A stretch of 64,000 nt of DNA from Rubrolithibacter danxiaensis (lineage in GTDB: Bacteria; Bacteroidota; Bacteroidia; Sphingobacteriales; Sphingobacteriaceae): contig NZ_JBKOPS010000004.1 in NCBI RefSeq assembly GCF_047272945.1, positions 1 to 64,000 of the forward strand, given 5' to 3'. The notes under the pieces are model-generated. The model searched no databases, was not told the origin of the DNA, and saw only the letters and a program-made list of their open reading frames with translations. The position numbers and the translations under genes were made by a program. The stretch's first letter is position 1, and each line of letters begins with the position of its first letter. Of this stretch, positions 1 through 9,142 are shown in pieces.

Positions 1-139
1 ATACCCTAAACCAATCTTCAAACAGGGAATGGGTAATTCCGTATTCCTTAGACAACGATTTTGCAGAACGGTATTGTTCCGACATTGCCTTTACACAGTA
101 CAGCTTAAATTCAAAACTGTGCTTCTTTTTCTTTATCAT
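1..139 (-). CDS. IS3-family transposase OrfA (partial, runs off window)
   Basis: The first 46 codons of a transposase OrfA, cut by the window edge. The start begins MIKKKKHSFEFKLYCVKAM, followed by SAKSLSKEYGI and a Trp-containing segment. This is the N-terminal helix-turn-helix layout of IS3/IS150-group OrfA proteins, which bind the element's ends. The start lies just inside a terminal repeat of IS150 type (positions 158-182). OrfB would lie beyond position 1. The family call rests on the motif and the neighbouring terminal repeat; the exact IS name is not known. Confidence 0.75.
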   Translation of the reverse strand, partial: MIKKKKHSFEFKLYCVKAMSEQYRSAKSLSKEYGITHSLFEDWFRV

Positions 140-182
140 AAAAATGCCCCCAGAAAGTGTCTAACTTTTTGGGGGCACTGTA
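1..182 (-). mobile_element. end of an IS3-family (IS150-like) insertion sequence
   Basis: Read on the minus strand, positions 182-158 give a terminal inverted repeat beginning with ACAGTGCCCCC followed by AAAAAGTTAGACA, close to the IS150-group end. An inner copy of the same G/C-run sequence (145-151) lets positions 145-176 fold as a hairpin. The other end and any target-site duplication are outside the window. Confidence 0.7.
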
Positions 183-239
183 TTAATTGCTGCCTTTTGA
201 TTATTCCTTATTACTTTTTAGAATTCCTATTACTATAAC

Positions 240-1631
240 TTATCTCCATCCGCCTCCTAAGGCTCTGTAAAGTTCTACAGTAGATTGAAACTCCTGTAAC
301 TGATCATTTACCCGATTCAGTTGTGCAGACAATAAGCTTTGCTGCGCATTTAAAACCTCTGTATAATTCGCAAAACCTGATTTCAGTAAGTCCTGGGAAT
401 ATGCTACAGATTTTTCCAATGCACTTATCTGGCTTGACCGGGAAGATTGTTTGTCGATTGCAGTTTGATACGATGATAATGCATCTGAAACTTCCTGGCC
501 CGCTGTCAATAAAGTACTCTTAAAGCTAAGCAACGCTTCCTGTTGTGCAGCTTTTGCAACCTCATACCTCGTACGGTTTGCCCGTTGATTAAATATAGGC
601 TGTGTAAGCCCACCAACAAGATTTCCAAATACAGAACCCGCACTGAAAAAATCCTGTAAAGTAGTATTGGACAATCCTCCGGAAGCAGTAATAGTAAGGG
701 CAGGATAAAAATAGCTTCGTGCTACGTTTGTTGATTCAAAATAATATCGGAAGTTCAATTCTGCTTGCTGCACATCGGGGCGGTTGCTGAGTAACTGAGC
801 AGGAATTCCGGGACTCACAGCAGTAATCTGTTTTTGCTGTTCTAACGAACTACGGACAACAGGGCCGGGATTTCTTCCCAGTAAGATGCTCAACGCGTTT
901 TCTGTTTCCCGGATGTTTTGTTTAATATCCGGAATAGTTACTTCCGCAGCATATCGGCTCGCCTCTGTTTGTACAACGGCTGCACCAGTCACAATAGCAC
1001 CTTCCTTTAACGCTTTCATCGTTTCAACAGTTGAAATCCAGTTTTGAACAGATTGCTGTGTAATTGCCAGCTGCTGATCAAGAGCTAAAAGCTGATAATA
1101 GGTATTTGCGATGTTTGCTACCAGTCGGGTTTGTACAGCACGAGCATAAGCACGGCTTTCTAATAAAGCAGCCAGGTTTGCCCTTTTTGAACTGCTGAGT
1201 TTTCCCCAGATATCAGCTTCCCAGCTTGAAGTTAATCCTAGTTGGTAAACGCGTGTATTATTAATCAATCTTCCACCCTGTCCGTCAGAAAGTTTAGAAA
1301 CAGTAGCACTTGCATTGGCATTCAGGCTAGGAAAGAGTGCCGCCTTGCTTTGTCGTAAATACGCTTCCGATTGTTGAATACGTGTAATAGCAATCTTGAG
1401 GTCCAGGTTCTGGCTTATTCCTTCATCCAGCAATTTCAGAAGTTCAGGATCAGTAAAAAACTCTTTCAGTGGAATGTCAGCCATCGTGCTTGTATCTGAA
1501 GAGTTAATATCCCGATACAAACCATCGGTTGATAAACCTGCTGATTTATATTTCTGTGTTACTTTACAGGAAGCAAAACTTAGCACGATAACCCCGGCAA
1601 TAAGTAAATGCTTTATATATCTGTTATTCAT
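240..1631 (-). CDS. RND efflux outer membrane factor, TolC/OprM (NodT) family lipoprotein
   Basis: This is the outer membrane channel of the efflux operon. It is 463 aa, a normal length for the family. The N-terminus is a lipoprotein signal with the lipobox SFASC (Cys about residue 22), so it is probably acylated in the outer membrane. Two OEP-type halves of long Ala/Gln-rich helices follow (about residues 60-240 and 270-455). The C-terminus YRALGGGWR is the usual end of NodT-type factors. It is the last gene of the marR-adaptor-pump-channel operon, 42 bp after the pump gene. It would form the trimeric exit duct docking to the adaptor and the RND pump; the substrate cannot be told from sequence. 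Confidence 0.92.
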   Translation of the reverse strand: MNNRYIKHLLIAGVIVLSFASCKVTQKYKSAGLSTDGLYRDINSSDTSTMADIPLKEFFTDPELLKLLDEGISQNLDLKIAITRIQQSEAYLRQSKAALFPSLNANASATVSKLSDGQGGRLINNTRVYQLGLTSSWEADIWGKLSSSKRANLAALLESRAYARAVQTRLVANIANTYYQLLALDQQLAITQQSVQNWISTVETMKALKEGAIVTGAAVVQTEASRYAAEVTIPDIKQNIRETENALSILLGRNPGPVVRSSLEQQKQITAVSPGIPAQLLSNRPDVQQAELNFRYYFESTNVARSYFYPALTITASGGLSNTTLQDFFSAGSVFGNLVGGLTQPIFNQRANRTRYEVAKAAQQEALLSFKSTLLTAGQEVSDALSSYQTAIDKQSSRSSQISALEKSVAYSQDLLKSGFANYTEVLNAQQSLLSAQLNRVNDQLQEFQSTVELYRALGGGWR

Positions 1632-1673
1632 TGTAATTCTTTTTAAGCTATTCTAAACCTATAATTCAGTATT

Positions 1674-4600
1674 TTATAATTCTCCGTGTCCGTGTTCAAT
1701 CGGATGTGCGGGACCGCTTATCTTTTCCTGAATAGTCTGGAAAATTATGAACAGTACCGGAATTACAAATACACCGAACAAGGTCCCTATCAGCATACCT
1801 CCAACGGCTCCTGTTCCAATAGAACGGTTACCGGCGGCTCCGGCACCGGTAGAAAGCATCAGTGGAACCAGTCCGAAAATGAATGCGAAGGAAGTCATCA
1901 GGATGGGGCGTAAACGTGCCCGTGCCCCTTCAATAGCCGCTTCTACAATCGGCATTCCATGCTTCCTTCGGCCTAATGCAAACTCGACAATAAGAATTGC
2001 ATTTTTAGCAAGCAGCCCCACCAGCATGATAAGCGTTATCTGCAGGTATATGTTGTTTGTAATACCGAAAAGGGAAGCAAATATGAATGCTCCGGCAAGT
2101 CCGACAGGTAATGATAACAACACTGAGAACGGGAGAATATAACTTTCGTACTGGGCACTTAGCAGGAAATACACGAAGATGATCACCAGAAGGAAAATAA
2201 ATACTGTTTGTCCCCCGGCAGAAAGTTCCTCCCGTGTAATACCGGAAAATTCATATCCGTAACCGGCAGGTAAAGTTTGCGCCGCTACTTCCTGAACCGC
2301 CCGTATAGCATCACCTGAGCTGTAACCGGGTTTCGGAGAACCGGTAATAGCGATAGAAGTAAACAGGTTAAACCTGGAAATAGCCTGCGGTCCGTAAACC
2401 TTATTCAGTGTCATAAACTCACTGATAGGCGCCATTGTACCTTTTGCATTTCTTACGTAAATATTAGTGAGTCCTTCGGGGTTAGCACGAAACTCAGGCT
2501 CTGCCTGGTACATTACGCGGTATTGCTTACCAAACTGATTAAAGTTTGATGCATAAACCCCTCCGTAATAGCCTTGCATGGTGTTTAACACATCGTTAAC
2601 ACTAAGTCCCGCCTCTTTTACTTTTGCTACGTTTACATCTATCTGATATTGCGGGAAGTTAGGATTGAATGAGGTTCTGGCATATAAGATCTCCGGGCGC
2701 TGGCTTAAAGCATTAAGAAAATCGGTATTAATCTTGAAAAATTTATTGATATCACCGCCACTTCTGTCCTGCAATTGAAATTCAAATCCGCCGGAGGCAC
2801 TAAAGCCCTGGATTGTTGGAGGTGCAAAGAATATAACTCTTGCATCGCGAAGATTAGCCGTTTTTGCAAACATCTTTCCAATGATTGCTTCCACATTCTG
2901 CCCTTTCCCGCTACGTTCTGCCCATGGCTTTAATCTCATAATTACCATTCCGTAATTACTTCCTGCACCACTTATTATCCCGCGTCCTGTTATTCGCAGG
3001 ATATTTGCAACTTCGGGAATTGAATCTGCAATTTTTGCAATTTCGCGGGTTACTTCTGCTGTTCGTTCCTGTGAAGCACCCGGAGGTAAGCTAATATCAG
3101 ACATAACAACCCCCATGTCTTCGGCAGGCACAAATGCCGAAGGAGTAGTTTTCATCAGCAGGTAAAAAATTCCTGCAAATAAAGCGATACCTGCCAGTGC
3201 GATCCATTTCTTCGTTGCAAGGAATGAAACCGACTTACGATATTTATCGGTTGTAGCTTCAAAGGCTGCATTAAATCCGGCATAAAACCGCTGCAGAAAT
3301 CCTTTATGCCGCTCTTCTTCGTGAGGTTTCAGGAATATCGCACACAAAGCGGGGCTAAGTGTAAGCGCATTTACCGCCGAAAGTATAATGGAGATAGCAA
3401 GCGTTAAACCAAATTGCTTATAAAATACACCCGCCGACCCCGTAATAAAACTAACCGGTATGAATACTGCAGCCATAACCAGCGTGATAGAAATAATAGC
3501 CCCGGAAATTTCGTTCATGGCATCAATTGTTGCTTTTCGCGAGGACTGATAACCATGATCCAATTTGGCATGGACCGCTTCTACCACCACAATTGCATCA
3601 TCCACCACAATACCAATTGCTAATACAAGTGCAAACAGTGTAAGCAGGTTAATGGTAAAGCCGAACAGATCGAGGAAAAAGAAGGTTCCTATGATAGCCA
3701 CCGGAACAGCAATAGCAGGTATAAGCGTTGAGCGGAAATCCTGCAGAAATATAAACACAACAATAAACACCAAAATAAATGCTTCTATCAGGGTATGGAG
3801 CACCTTTTCGATGGATGCATCCAGGAAGTCGTTTACATTTACGAGGTTTACATAATGGATTCCTTTTGGAAATGATTTCGATGATTCTTCTAAAACCTTT
3901 AAACTTCCTTCAATAACGTCTTTTGCATTTGATCCTGCAGTTTGAGCAATAGCAACAGCAGTTGATTGTTTCCCATCCGTTTTGGTAGTACTCGAATAGC
4001 TCATTGCACCGAGTTCAATCCGGGCGATATCTTTTAACCGTAGAATTTGTCCATTACCGTCTGAACGGATAACCATATTCCCAAATTCATCGGCATTTTT
4101 TAAACGGCCTTTATACTTAATTACATACTGAAAAGATTGTTCGCCCTGTTCTCCAAACTGCCCCGGAGCAGCTTCGATGTTCTGTTCAGCCAGTGCAGCA
4201 CTGATATCACTAGGAACCAGTTTATAGGATGCCATCACATCCGGTTTAAGCCATATACGCATGGCATATTCCATGGTACCAAATACACTTGCATCCCCCA
4301 CTCCGGGAATACGTTTTATCTGGGGAATTAAATTGATACTGGCATAATTCTGAAGAAAGGTTTGATCGTAGGCAGGATCATCGCTATACAAACCAAAAAT
4401 TACCAGGTTACTGCTCTGGCGTTTGGTAACGGTTACACCCGCCCTTGTAACTTCCTGGGGCAAAAGGCTCGTTGCTCTTGCTACCCGGTTCTGTACGTTT
4501 ACAGCTGCTAAATCCGGGTTTGTTCCTAATTTAAAGTTAACGGTAATATTTGCTGTACCGTCATTTCCGGCAGAAGAAGTCATGTAGGTCATGTCCTCCA

Positions 4601-4814
4601 CACCATTTATCTGTTCTTCAAGAGGAACAATTACACTGTTTAAAACCACGTCGGCGTTTGCTCCCTGGTACGAAGCAGTAACCTGGATGGTAGGAGGCGC
4701 AATATCCGGATATTGTGAAATAGGAAGAGTTGTTAATCCTAAAATTCCGAGAATAACGATAATGATGGATATAACGGTAGAAAGAACGGGCCTCTCTATA
4801 AATTTCTTAAACAT
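1674..4814 (-). CDS. RND multidrug efflux permease, HAE1 (AcrB/MexB-like) family
   Basis: The proton-driven inner membrane pump of a tripartite efflux system. It is 1046 aa, matching AcrB-type pumps. It starts MFKKFIERPVLSTVISI with the first membrane helix, followed by the porter motif LTTLPISQYPDIAPP. The proton-relay pair is D405-D406 in helix 4 (GIVVDDAIVVVE) and the relay lysine is K937 in GLLAKNAILIVEFA. Two large periplasmic loops and twelve helices are expected. The AcrB-like rather than CusA-like N-terminus suggests organic drugs, bile salts or detergents rather than metals; that substrate class is inference. It lies 42 bp downstream of the adaptor gene in the operon. Confidence 0.95.
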   Translation of the reverse strand: MFKKFIERPVLSTVISIIIVILGILGLTTLPISQYPDIAPPTIQVTASYQGANADVVLNSVIVPLEEQINGVEDMTYMTSSAGNDGTANITVNFKLGTNPDLAAVNVQNRVARATSLLPQEVTRAGVTVTKRQSSNLVIFGLYSDDPAYDQTFLQNYASINLIPQIKRIPGVGDASVFGTMEYAMRIWLKPDVMASYKLVPSDISAALAEQNIEAAPGQFGEQGEQSFQYVIKYKGRLKNADEFGNMVIRSDGNGQILRLKDIARIELGAMSYSSTTKTDGKQSTAVAIAQTAGSNAKDVIEGSLKVLEESSKSFPKGIHYVNLVNVNDFLDASIEKVLHTLIEAFILVFIVVFIFLQDFRSTLIPAIAVPVAIIGTFFFLDLFGFTINLLTLFALVLAIGIVVDDAIVVVEAVHAKLDHGYQSSRKATIDAMNEISGAIISITLVMAAVFIPVSFITGSAGVFYKQFGLTLAISIILSAVNALTLSPALCAIFLKPHEEERHKGFLQRFYAGFNAAFEATTDKYRKSVSFLATKKWIALAGIALFAGIFYLLMKTTPSAFVPAEDMGVVMSDISLPPGASQERTAEVTREIAKIADSIPEVANILRITGRGIISGAGSNYGMVIMRLKPWAERSGKGQNVEAIIGKMFAKTANLRDARVIFFAPPTIQGFSASGGFEFQLQDRSGGDINKFFKINTDFLNALSQRPEILYARTSFNPNFPQYQIDVNVAKVKEAGLSVNDVLNTMQGYYGGVYASNFNQFGKQYRVMYQAEPEFRANPEGLTNIYVRNAKGTMAPISEFMTLNKVYGPQAISRFNLFTSIAITGSPKPGYSSGDAIRAVQEVAAQTLPAGYGYEFSGITREELSAGGQTVFIFLLVIIFVYFLLSAQYESYILPFSVLLSLPVGLAGAFIFASLFGITNNIYLQITLIMLVGLLAKNAILIVEFALGRRKHGMPIVEAAIEGARARLRPILMTSFAFIFGLVPLMLSTGAGAAGNRSIGTGAVGGMLIGTLFGVFVIPVLFIIFQTIQEKISGPAHPIEHGHGEL

Positions 4815-4856
4815 AAGTCTTATTTAAAAGGACAAATTGCTGCCTGCGCAGATTTT

Positions 4857-6032
4857 TTAATCTATATTTTTATAAACACTGTCAGGATTTGCCGAAACAG
4901 GTTTAATCTTAACGCTATCGCGAAGAGTGGCCACACCCTCAACCACAATTTTATCTCCCGGCTTTATTCCTTTTTGTACAACAAAAGATTGCCCTGCGGT
5001 AGACGAGTTTACTTCGATCGGCACTGATTTTACGATACCAGTGTCATCAACCTTGTATGCAAAGCGTTTTCCCTGTATTTCGTAAGTTGCACTTTGCGGA
5101 ACAAGTAAGGCTGTATCTATTTTAACCGGAATGCGTACGGTTCCTGTGCTTCCGCTACGAAGGATTCCGAGAGAATTGGGAAATGTGGCTTTGATGCTGG
5201 AAGATCCGGTTTCAGTATTGATCAACCCGCTGGCAGTTTCTATTTTTCCTGTTTCAGGATATACAGTTCCATCAGAAAGAATAAGCTGAACAGGAGGAAG
5301 TTTAGCAAACTTTGCCTGCAGGGTGGCTCCCGGAGTTGTACGGCTAAACTCAAGCAATTGCTTTTCGTTCATCGAAAAATAGGCGTAAACTGTACTTGCA
5401 TTTGCTACTGTTGTAAGCGGCTCGGTAATATTGCTGCTTACAAGCGCTCCAACTTTATACGGTATTCTGCCTATTACGCCGTTAGCCGGACTGTTTACAT
5501 AGGTATAGGATAAATTAGTTTTGGCATTACTTAGCGCTGCTTTTGCCGAAGCCAGGGCCGCTTGCTGCGATTGCAAGGTATATTCTGCGTTTTCAAGTTC
5601 AAACCGGCTGATGATATCTTTTTCTACCAGTGGCTTTACTTTATTCACCTGCATTTGTGCGGCATTTACATTAGCCTGAGCAATTTTTACATTCGCCGCC
5701 GCTGATTGCACCTGTTGTTCAAAAAGATCACCGTTAATCTGAAATAACAACTGACCTTTTTTAACTACTGCTCCTTCTTCCACATATATCTTCTCAATAT
5801 TCCCATCTACTCTTGGCCTGATTTCTACCGTTTGCTGCCCCTCGATTGTGGCCGGAAAATCAGTATTTAAAACTGCCTGTTGAGGAGCAATGGTTACAAC
5901 CTGATAATCTTTAACTGCATTAGGGTCTCCGCCGGCATTAGGGCCGCCGGCTTTTTTATTATTGCTGCAGGAACTTAAAATAGTACCTGATATAAAAAGT
6001 AGTGCCAGCCCCGATTGTGATAGCTTATTCAT
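4857..6032 (-). CDS. RND efflux periplasmic adaptor (membrane fusion protein)
   Basis: The adaptor joins the RND pump to the outer membrane channel. It is 391 aa, with a lipoprotein signal ending in a lipobox SSCS (Cys about residue 22). A lipoyl-like half (EIRPRVDGNIEKIYVEEGAVV, about 70-95) is followed by a Gln/Ala-rich alpha-hairpin (about 100-175), the second lipoyl half (SPANGVIGRIPYKVGALV) and a C-terminal beta-barrel and membrane-proximal domain. This matches AcrA/MexA-type adaptors. It sits 9 bp after the MarR gene and before the pump. Confidence 0.93.
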   Translation of the reverse strand: MNKLSQSGLALLFISGTILSSCSNNKKAGGPNAGGDPNAVKDYQVVTIAPQQAVLNTDFPATIEGQQTVEIRPRVDGNIEKIYVEEGAVVKKGQLLFQINGDLFEQQVQSAAANVKIAQANVNAAQMQVNKVKPLVEKDIISRFELENAEYTLQSQQAALASAKAALSNAKTNLSYTYVNSPANGVIGRIPYKVGALVSSNITEPLTTVANASTVYAYFSMNEKQLLEFSRTTPGATLQAKFAKLPPVQLILSDGTVYPETGKIETASGLINTETGSSSIKATFPNSLGILRSGSTGTVRIPVKIDTALLVPQSATYEIQGKRFAYKVDDTGIVKSVPIEVNSSTAGQSFVVQKGIKPGDKIVVEGVATLRDSVKIKPVSANPDSVYKNID

Positions 6033-6041
6033 AAATGTATT

Positions 6042-6479
6042 TTATTTGCTTGCGTTATTTTGTATTTGTAACATAACTTTAACCATCACCTTATAATCTT
6101 CATCGCTTACCCCTTCCCGAAGGTTTGTCATTGTATTTTTTTCTATTTGAGATAGCTTTTCGAAAAAAGCATTACACTTTCTTGTAATAATTATTGTGTT
6201 TTTTCTCCTGTCGCCTGTAATGCCCTTACGCTCTACCAGCCCTTTACTTTCCAGTATATCAATGGTCCTTAAAATAGCAGATTTGTCTTTTCCTGTCAGA
6301 TTTGCCATGTCCTGCTGGGTAATTTCGCCGGTTTGATTATTAAGAATTAATAAAAAAATAAACTGCTCGTATGTTAAGGGAATATTATTCCCGGTTAAAG
6401 CTTCATTTAATTTTTTTACAATCACCCTCCGGGTATGCCCGATAATAAAGCCCATTGAGTCTTTTAACTCGTTGCCCAT
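6042..6479 (-). CDS. MarR-family transcriptional regulator of the efflux operon
   Basis: A 145-aa winged helix-turn-helix regulator. The region ITQQDMANLTGKDKSAILR is the recognition helix, and the wing follows in VERKGITGDRRKNTI, with the DRR motif typical of MarR proteins. It is the first gene of the efflux operon, 9 bp ahead of the adaptor, so by family precedent it is a local repressor relieved by small aromatic ligands. A candidate operator overlaps the promoter just upstream (6486-6507). Confidence 0.9.
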   Translation of the reverse strand: MGNELKDSMGFIIGHTRRVIVKKLNEALTGNNIPLTYEQFIFLLILNNQTGEITQQDMANLTGKDKSAILRTIDILESKGLVERKGITGDRRKNTIIITRKCNAFFEKLSQIEKNTMTNLREGVSDEDYKVMVKVMLQIQNNASK

Positions 6480-6485
6480 TCAATA

Positions 6486-6507
6486 GTTGATAAAGTCGAC
6501 AAAAGTA
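6486..6507 (-). promoter_or_regulatory. candidate promoter -7 box and overlapping MarR operator
   Basis: On the minus strand TACTTTTG (6507-6500) fits the Bacteroidota -7 consensus TAnnTTTG, about 20 bp ahead of the marR start. It abuts an imperfect inverted repeat GTTGA-N5-TCGAC (6486-6500). A repressor site overlapping the transcription start would allow autoregulation; this is inference from position. No clear -33 element was seen. Confidence 0.4.
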
Positions 6508-6841
6508 GAAAATGCTTGTTTCCGTTATTACAGATCGCAGGATTTTTACAAAAAACAAACATGAAGAATTAACAGGTGCTGCATTGCCGCAAAAACAGCT
6601 TATGGCATAAGCGGAGACTAAAGCACATTCTAAAATAGAAAGAGGGAAAAGGGGTTTGAAATAAAAAGGGGAAATAGAACGCAAGTAATAATGGGCCTAA
6701 GAGGCCTTATTAAAGCTGAGATAGTACCTTCGAAAACTGTTTATTGGTTAAATAATCGGCCTACTTGGTTCAGAGTCCCCCGGCAGAATAATCCTGTTTC
6801 GGATACAGGATTTAAATGTTGCAAAAACTAAACAATACGTT
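6508..6841. other. intergenic region, no gene seen
   Basis: This stretch separates the divergently placed efflux operon start from the 3' end of the DUF1080 gene. It holds one imperfect hairpin (about 6685-6711, arms around GGGCCT/AGGCC) without a clear T-tract. Short open frames here lack recognisable protein features and are not called. Confidence 0.5.
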
Positions 6842-7483
6842 CTATGGTAGCGGTTTAACAAAAATATCTTTAAAATAAACTTTACTGTTAGGATCGTGGC
6901 CTTGCAATGCAAAAGTACCATGAGATAATTTTTTTTGTATGACTGAATTTTGAGATATAGAGTCCGGTTCAGTGTAGTCAACCACTGTTTTATCATTTAT
7001 TTTTATAACAATGTGCTTGTCTTGTACCTTGATATATTCCGTGTACCATTCATTATCTTTTACATACACTTCTCTCACGTCTTGCACCGCGTACAAGCTT
7101 CCTGTTCTTCTCCAATCGGTATGCGAATTATTTACCTGGATTTCGTATCCTTTTTCAGGCCAGCCGTTTTCCTGGTACTGTGTATGAATGAAAATTCCGG
7201 AATTAGAACCCGGCGTTGTCATTACCTGGGCTTTGAATTCAAAATTTTTAAAGTTGTGGTTGTTTACCGGCCCTTCGTAGAACAAATGTGCCCTGGGCCC
7301 ATGCACTACAATGGTGCCATTTTCAACCTTAAAAGTTTCAGGATTTTCTGCCGCTTTCCAGCCGCTCAGGGATTTGCCGTCAAAAAGGCTTATCCAGCCT
7401 GAAGAACTCTTGCCGTTTTTAACACTGGAGCAGGACGTGAAGGAAATAACAAACGCAAGGAATACTATAACTCTTATTTTCAT
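6842..7483 (-). CDS. DUF1080 (3-keto-disaccharide hydrolase fold) lipoprotein
   Basis: A 213-aa exported protein with a lipoprotein signal (MKIRVIVFLAFVISFTSCSS, Cys about 18). The mature part is a single DUF1080 domain, a concanavalin-like jelly roll. It opens with the family signature LFDGKSLSGWKA and continues with SNSGIFIHTQY and GYEIQVNN. In Bacteroidota and Planctomycetes these proteins bind or hydrolyse sugars, and some act on 3-keto-glucosides. The substrate here is unknown. No sugar-oxidoreductase partner lies next to it; a Tat-exported TIM-barrel isomerase of the kind often found with DUF1080 proteins is 9 kb away. Confidence 0.85.
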   Translation of the reverse strand: MKIRVIVFLAFVISFTSCSSVKNGKSSSGWISLFDGKSLSGWKAAENPETFKVENGTIVVHGPRAHLFYEGPVNNHNFKNFEFKAQVMTTPGSNSGIFIHTQYQENGWPEKGYEIQVNNSHTDWRRTGSLYAVQDVREVYVKDNEWYTEYIKVQDKHIVIKINDKTVVDYTEPDSISQNSVIQKKLSHGTFALQGHDPNSKVYFKDIFVKPLP

Positions 7484-7544
7484 ACGGATATATCAAAGTC
7501 AAACCGGAGTAGTTATCCGGCTGACAATTAAGTTTAAAATAAAA

Positions 7545-7706
7545 TTATAATATTTTCCTGATAAGCCAGATAATTAATGCAATTACTACCACCACAATTA
7601 TAACCCCAACCCAAACTCCTGCTTTAAAAATATCGCCTATTACCTCACAGCTTGATAAAAGCATGATTAAACCGAAGAATAAAAAATTAAAGTGTACTGG
7701 TTTCAT
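7545..7706 (-). CDS. 53-aa membrane-anchored small lipoprotein
   Basis: A short gene on the minus strand. It starts MKPVHFNFLFFGLIMLLSSC with a lipobox at LLSSC (Cys20), followed by EVIGDIFKAGVWVG and a single Val/Ile-rich helix (about 35-49), ending in IRKIL. This pattern (lipobox, EVIG-IFKAG, one helix, basic end) recurs as a small conserved protein in Bacteroidota. Its function is unknown. It stands alone between DUF1080 and the PAP2 gene, 61 bp upstream of the DUF1080 start on the same strand, so co-transcription is possible. Confidence 0.75.
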   Translation of the reverse strand: MKPVHFNFLFFGLIMLLSSCEVIGDIFKAGVWVGVIIVVVVIALIIWLIRKIL

Positions 7707-7869
7707 AAGTTTTTGTTTAGATGTTTATATACTACATTTCAGCTGCTGAAAAAGTTTTAAAGGCAGTTAGTAGGAGAAATACCAGCTTTAATTTCCAAAC
7801 TCTTTCACAACTTTGGCTCTTATAGTTCAAATATCTTGTCTCGAAAATATTTGATCAACTTAAAAGAAC

Positions 7870-8523
7870 ATGTTTAACTTTAACGACAGGCTGAAAACCA
7901 GGAAGGTCATTCGATGGCTAATGGCCCTTGCATTGCTCCTGTTTGCACTGCTTACTACCTTTATTATAATTTATCCAACCGCTTTTTTTGATTTGGAATT
8001 TACCGAAGAGGTACAGGAGCAGCGAAACCCTGCTCTTGATATATTAATGAAAGGCATTAGCTGGTTCGGATATATGCCGGTATCGTTAATAACGGTTTTG
8101 TTAACTGCGCTGGTATTTTTTCTTCTTAAATATAAACGGGAAAGCCTTTTTATTGTATTAACGCTTTTATCGGGAGCTGTAAATCAAACCATAAAAGTGC
8201 TGGTAAACCGTCCCCGGCCCACCGAAGACGTAGTGCAGATTATAGAAAAAGCGAATCATCAGAGTTTCCCCAGCGGACACGTTGTTTTTTATGTTGTTTT
8301 TTTCGGTTTTGTTACCTTGTTGATGTACAGCAAAAATAAGCTGAAGAAATGGGTGCGAATTTTAGTTGCCGGACTATCGCTGTTTTTAATTGTAACTGTA
8401 CCGCTGTCGAGAGTATATCTGGGTGCACACTGGTTTACCGATGTAACTGCCGGCTTCCTGGTAGGTTTTATACTGCTGACGATTTTGGGTTCTTTCTATT
8501 TTAAAACAAAGAAAACCAGTTAA
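7870..8523 (+). CDS. PAP2-family membrane phosphatase
   Basis: A 217-aa integral membrane protein with about six helices and the three PAP2 phosphatase motifs: KVLVNRPRP (motif 1, about 110-118), PSGH (motif 2, about 136-139) and SRVYLGAHWFTD (motif 3, about 178-189). The motif 2 and 3 histidines are the catalytic pair. Such enzymes dephosphorylate phosphatidic acid, undecaprenyl diphosphate or lipid A at the periplasmic face; which of these applies is unknown. It is transcribed alone, divergent from the 53-aa lipoprotein. Confidence 0.9.
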   Translation: MFNFNDRLKTRKVIRWLMALALLLFALLTTFIIIYPTAFFDLEFTEEVQEQRNPALDILMKGISWFGYMPVSLITVLLTALVFFLLKYKRESLFIVLTLLSGAVNQTIKVLVNRPRPTEDVVQIIEKANHQSFPSGHVVFYVVFFGFVTLLMYSKNKLKKWVRILVAGLSLFLIVTVPLSRVYLGAHWFTDVTAGFLVGFILLTILGSFYFKTKKTS

Positions 8524-8588
8524 CGTTAACCATTTACATTCTTGCCAATTTAACACATCACCATTTAACAATCAACAACGTAGTCCTA

Positions 8589-9044
8589 TCATTTTACCCT
8601 GTTGAAAGTCATGCTCCGGCCAATAAATTCAAAGTGCCAGTAACCTCTAACCTTAAGTAATCCTTTCCTTACAAGTGAAGCTGAGGCATTCCACTCTTTA
8701 CCGGTTCGCGTATCGTAAATTATTCCGTTTTCCCATTTCCCGCTTTTTTTATTATAAGTTAAATCATGCAGTACAGTTAATCCTAAGATCTTTCTGTTCC
8801 TCAGTGCCGGATCCGGGTTATAAATATCCCGTCGTGTTTCTTTTGGCCTTGACAGGTCGTCGGTATCGTCAAACCATAAAATGCGGGCTTTGTATTCGTT
8901 ACTTTCTTTATAAACTTCAACAATAACATTTTTTTTAGATGACTCCCATTTACCCAGAATAGCGTCGGCTGCAATTTTGGTCTGGGCTAAAGACGACGTA
9001 CAAATACAGGTTAAAACGCTTATAACGATGGCTCTGATTATCAT
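8589..9044 (-). CDS. DUF2147 domain exported protein
   Basis: A 151-aa protein with a signal peptide (MIIRAIVISVLTCICTSSLAQ, cleavage after AQ). It then has the DUF2147 start ILGKWESSKKNVIVEVYKE and the internal motifs GLTVLHDLTY and GIIYDTRTGKEWNA. The family is a small beta-barrel found in periplasmic proteins of Gram-negative bacteria, with no firm function. It appears monocistronic. Confidence 0.85.
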   Translation of the reverse strand: MIIRAIVISVLTCICTSSLAQTKIAADAILGKWESSKKNVIVEVYKESNEYKARILWFDDTDDLSRPKETRRDIYNPDPALRNRKILGLTVLHDLTYNKKSGKWENGIIYDTRTGKEWNASASLVRKGLLKVRGYWHFEFIGRSMTFNRVK

Positions 9045-9142
9045 TGATTTAAAATAGTAACAGGAATTATATCAATGATTTTTGAGCGATAATGTTTTAA
9101 ATGCTTTTTAAGGGATGCTTAGGAGCAAAGGAGTAGGGTTAA

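Noticed and set aside
8518..8530. 12-bp palindrome GTTAACGTTAAC at the PAP2 stop as an operator
   Set aside because: It overlaps the stop codon and no target gene starts there.
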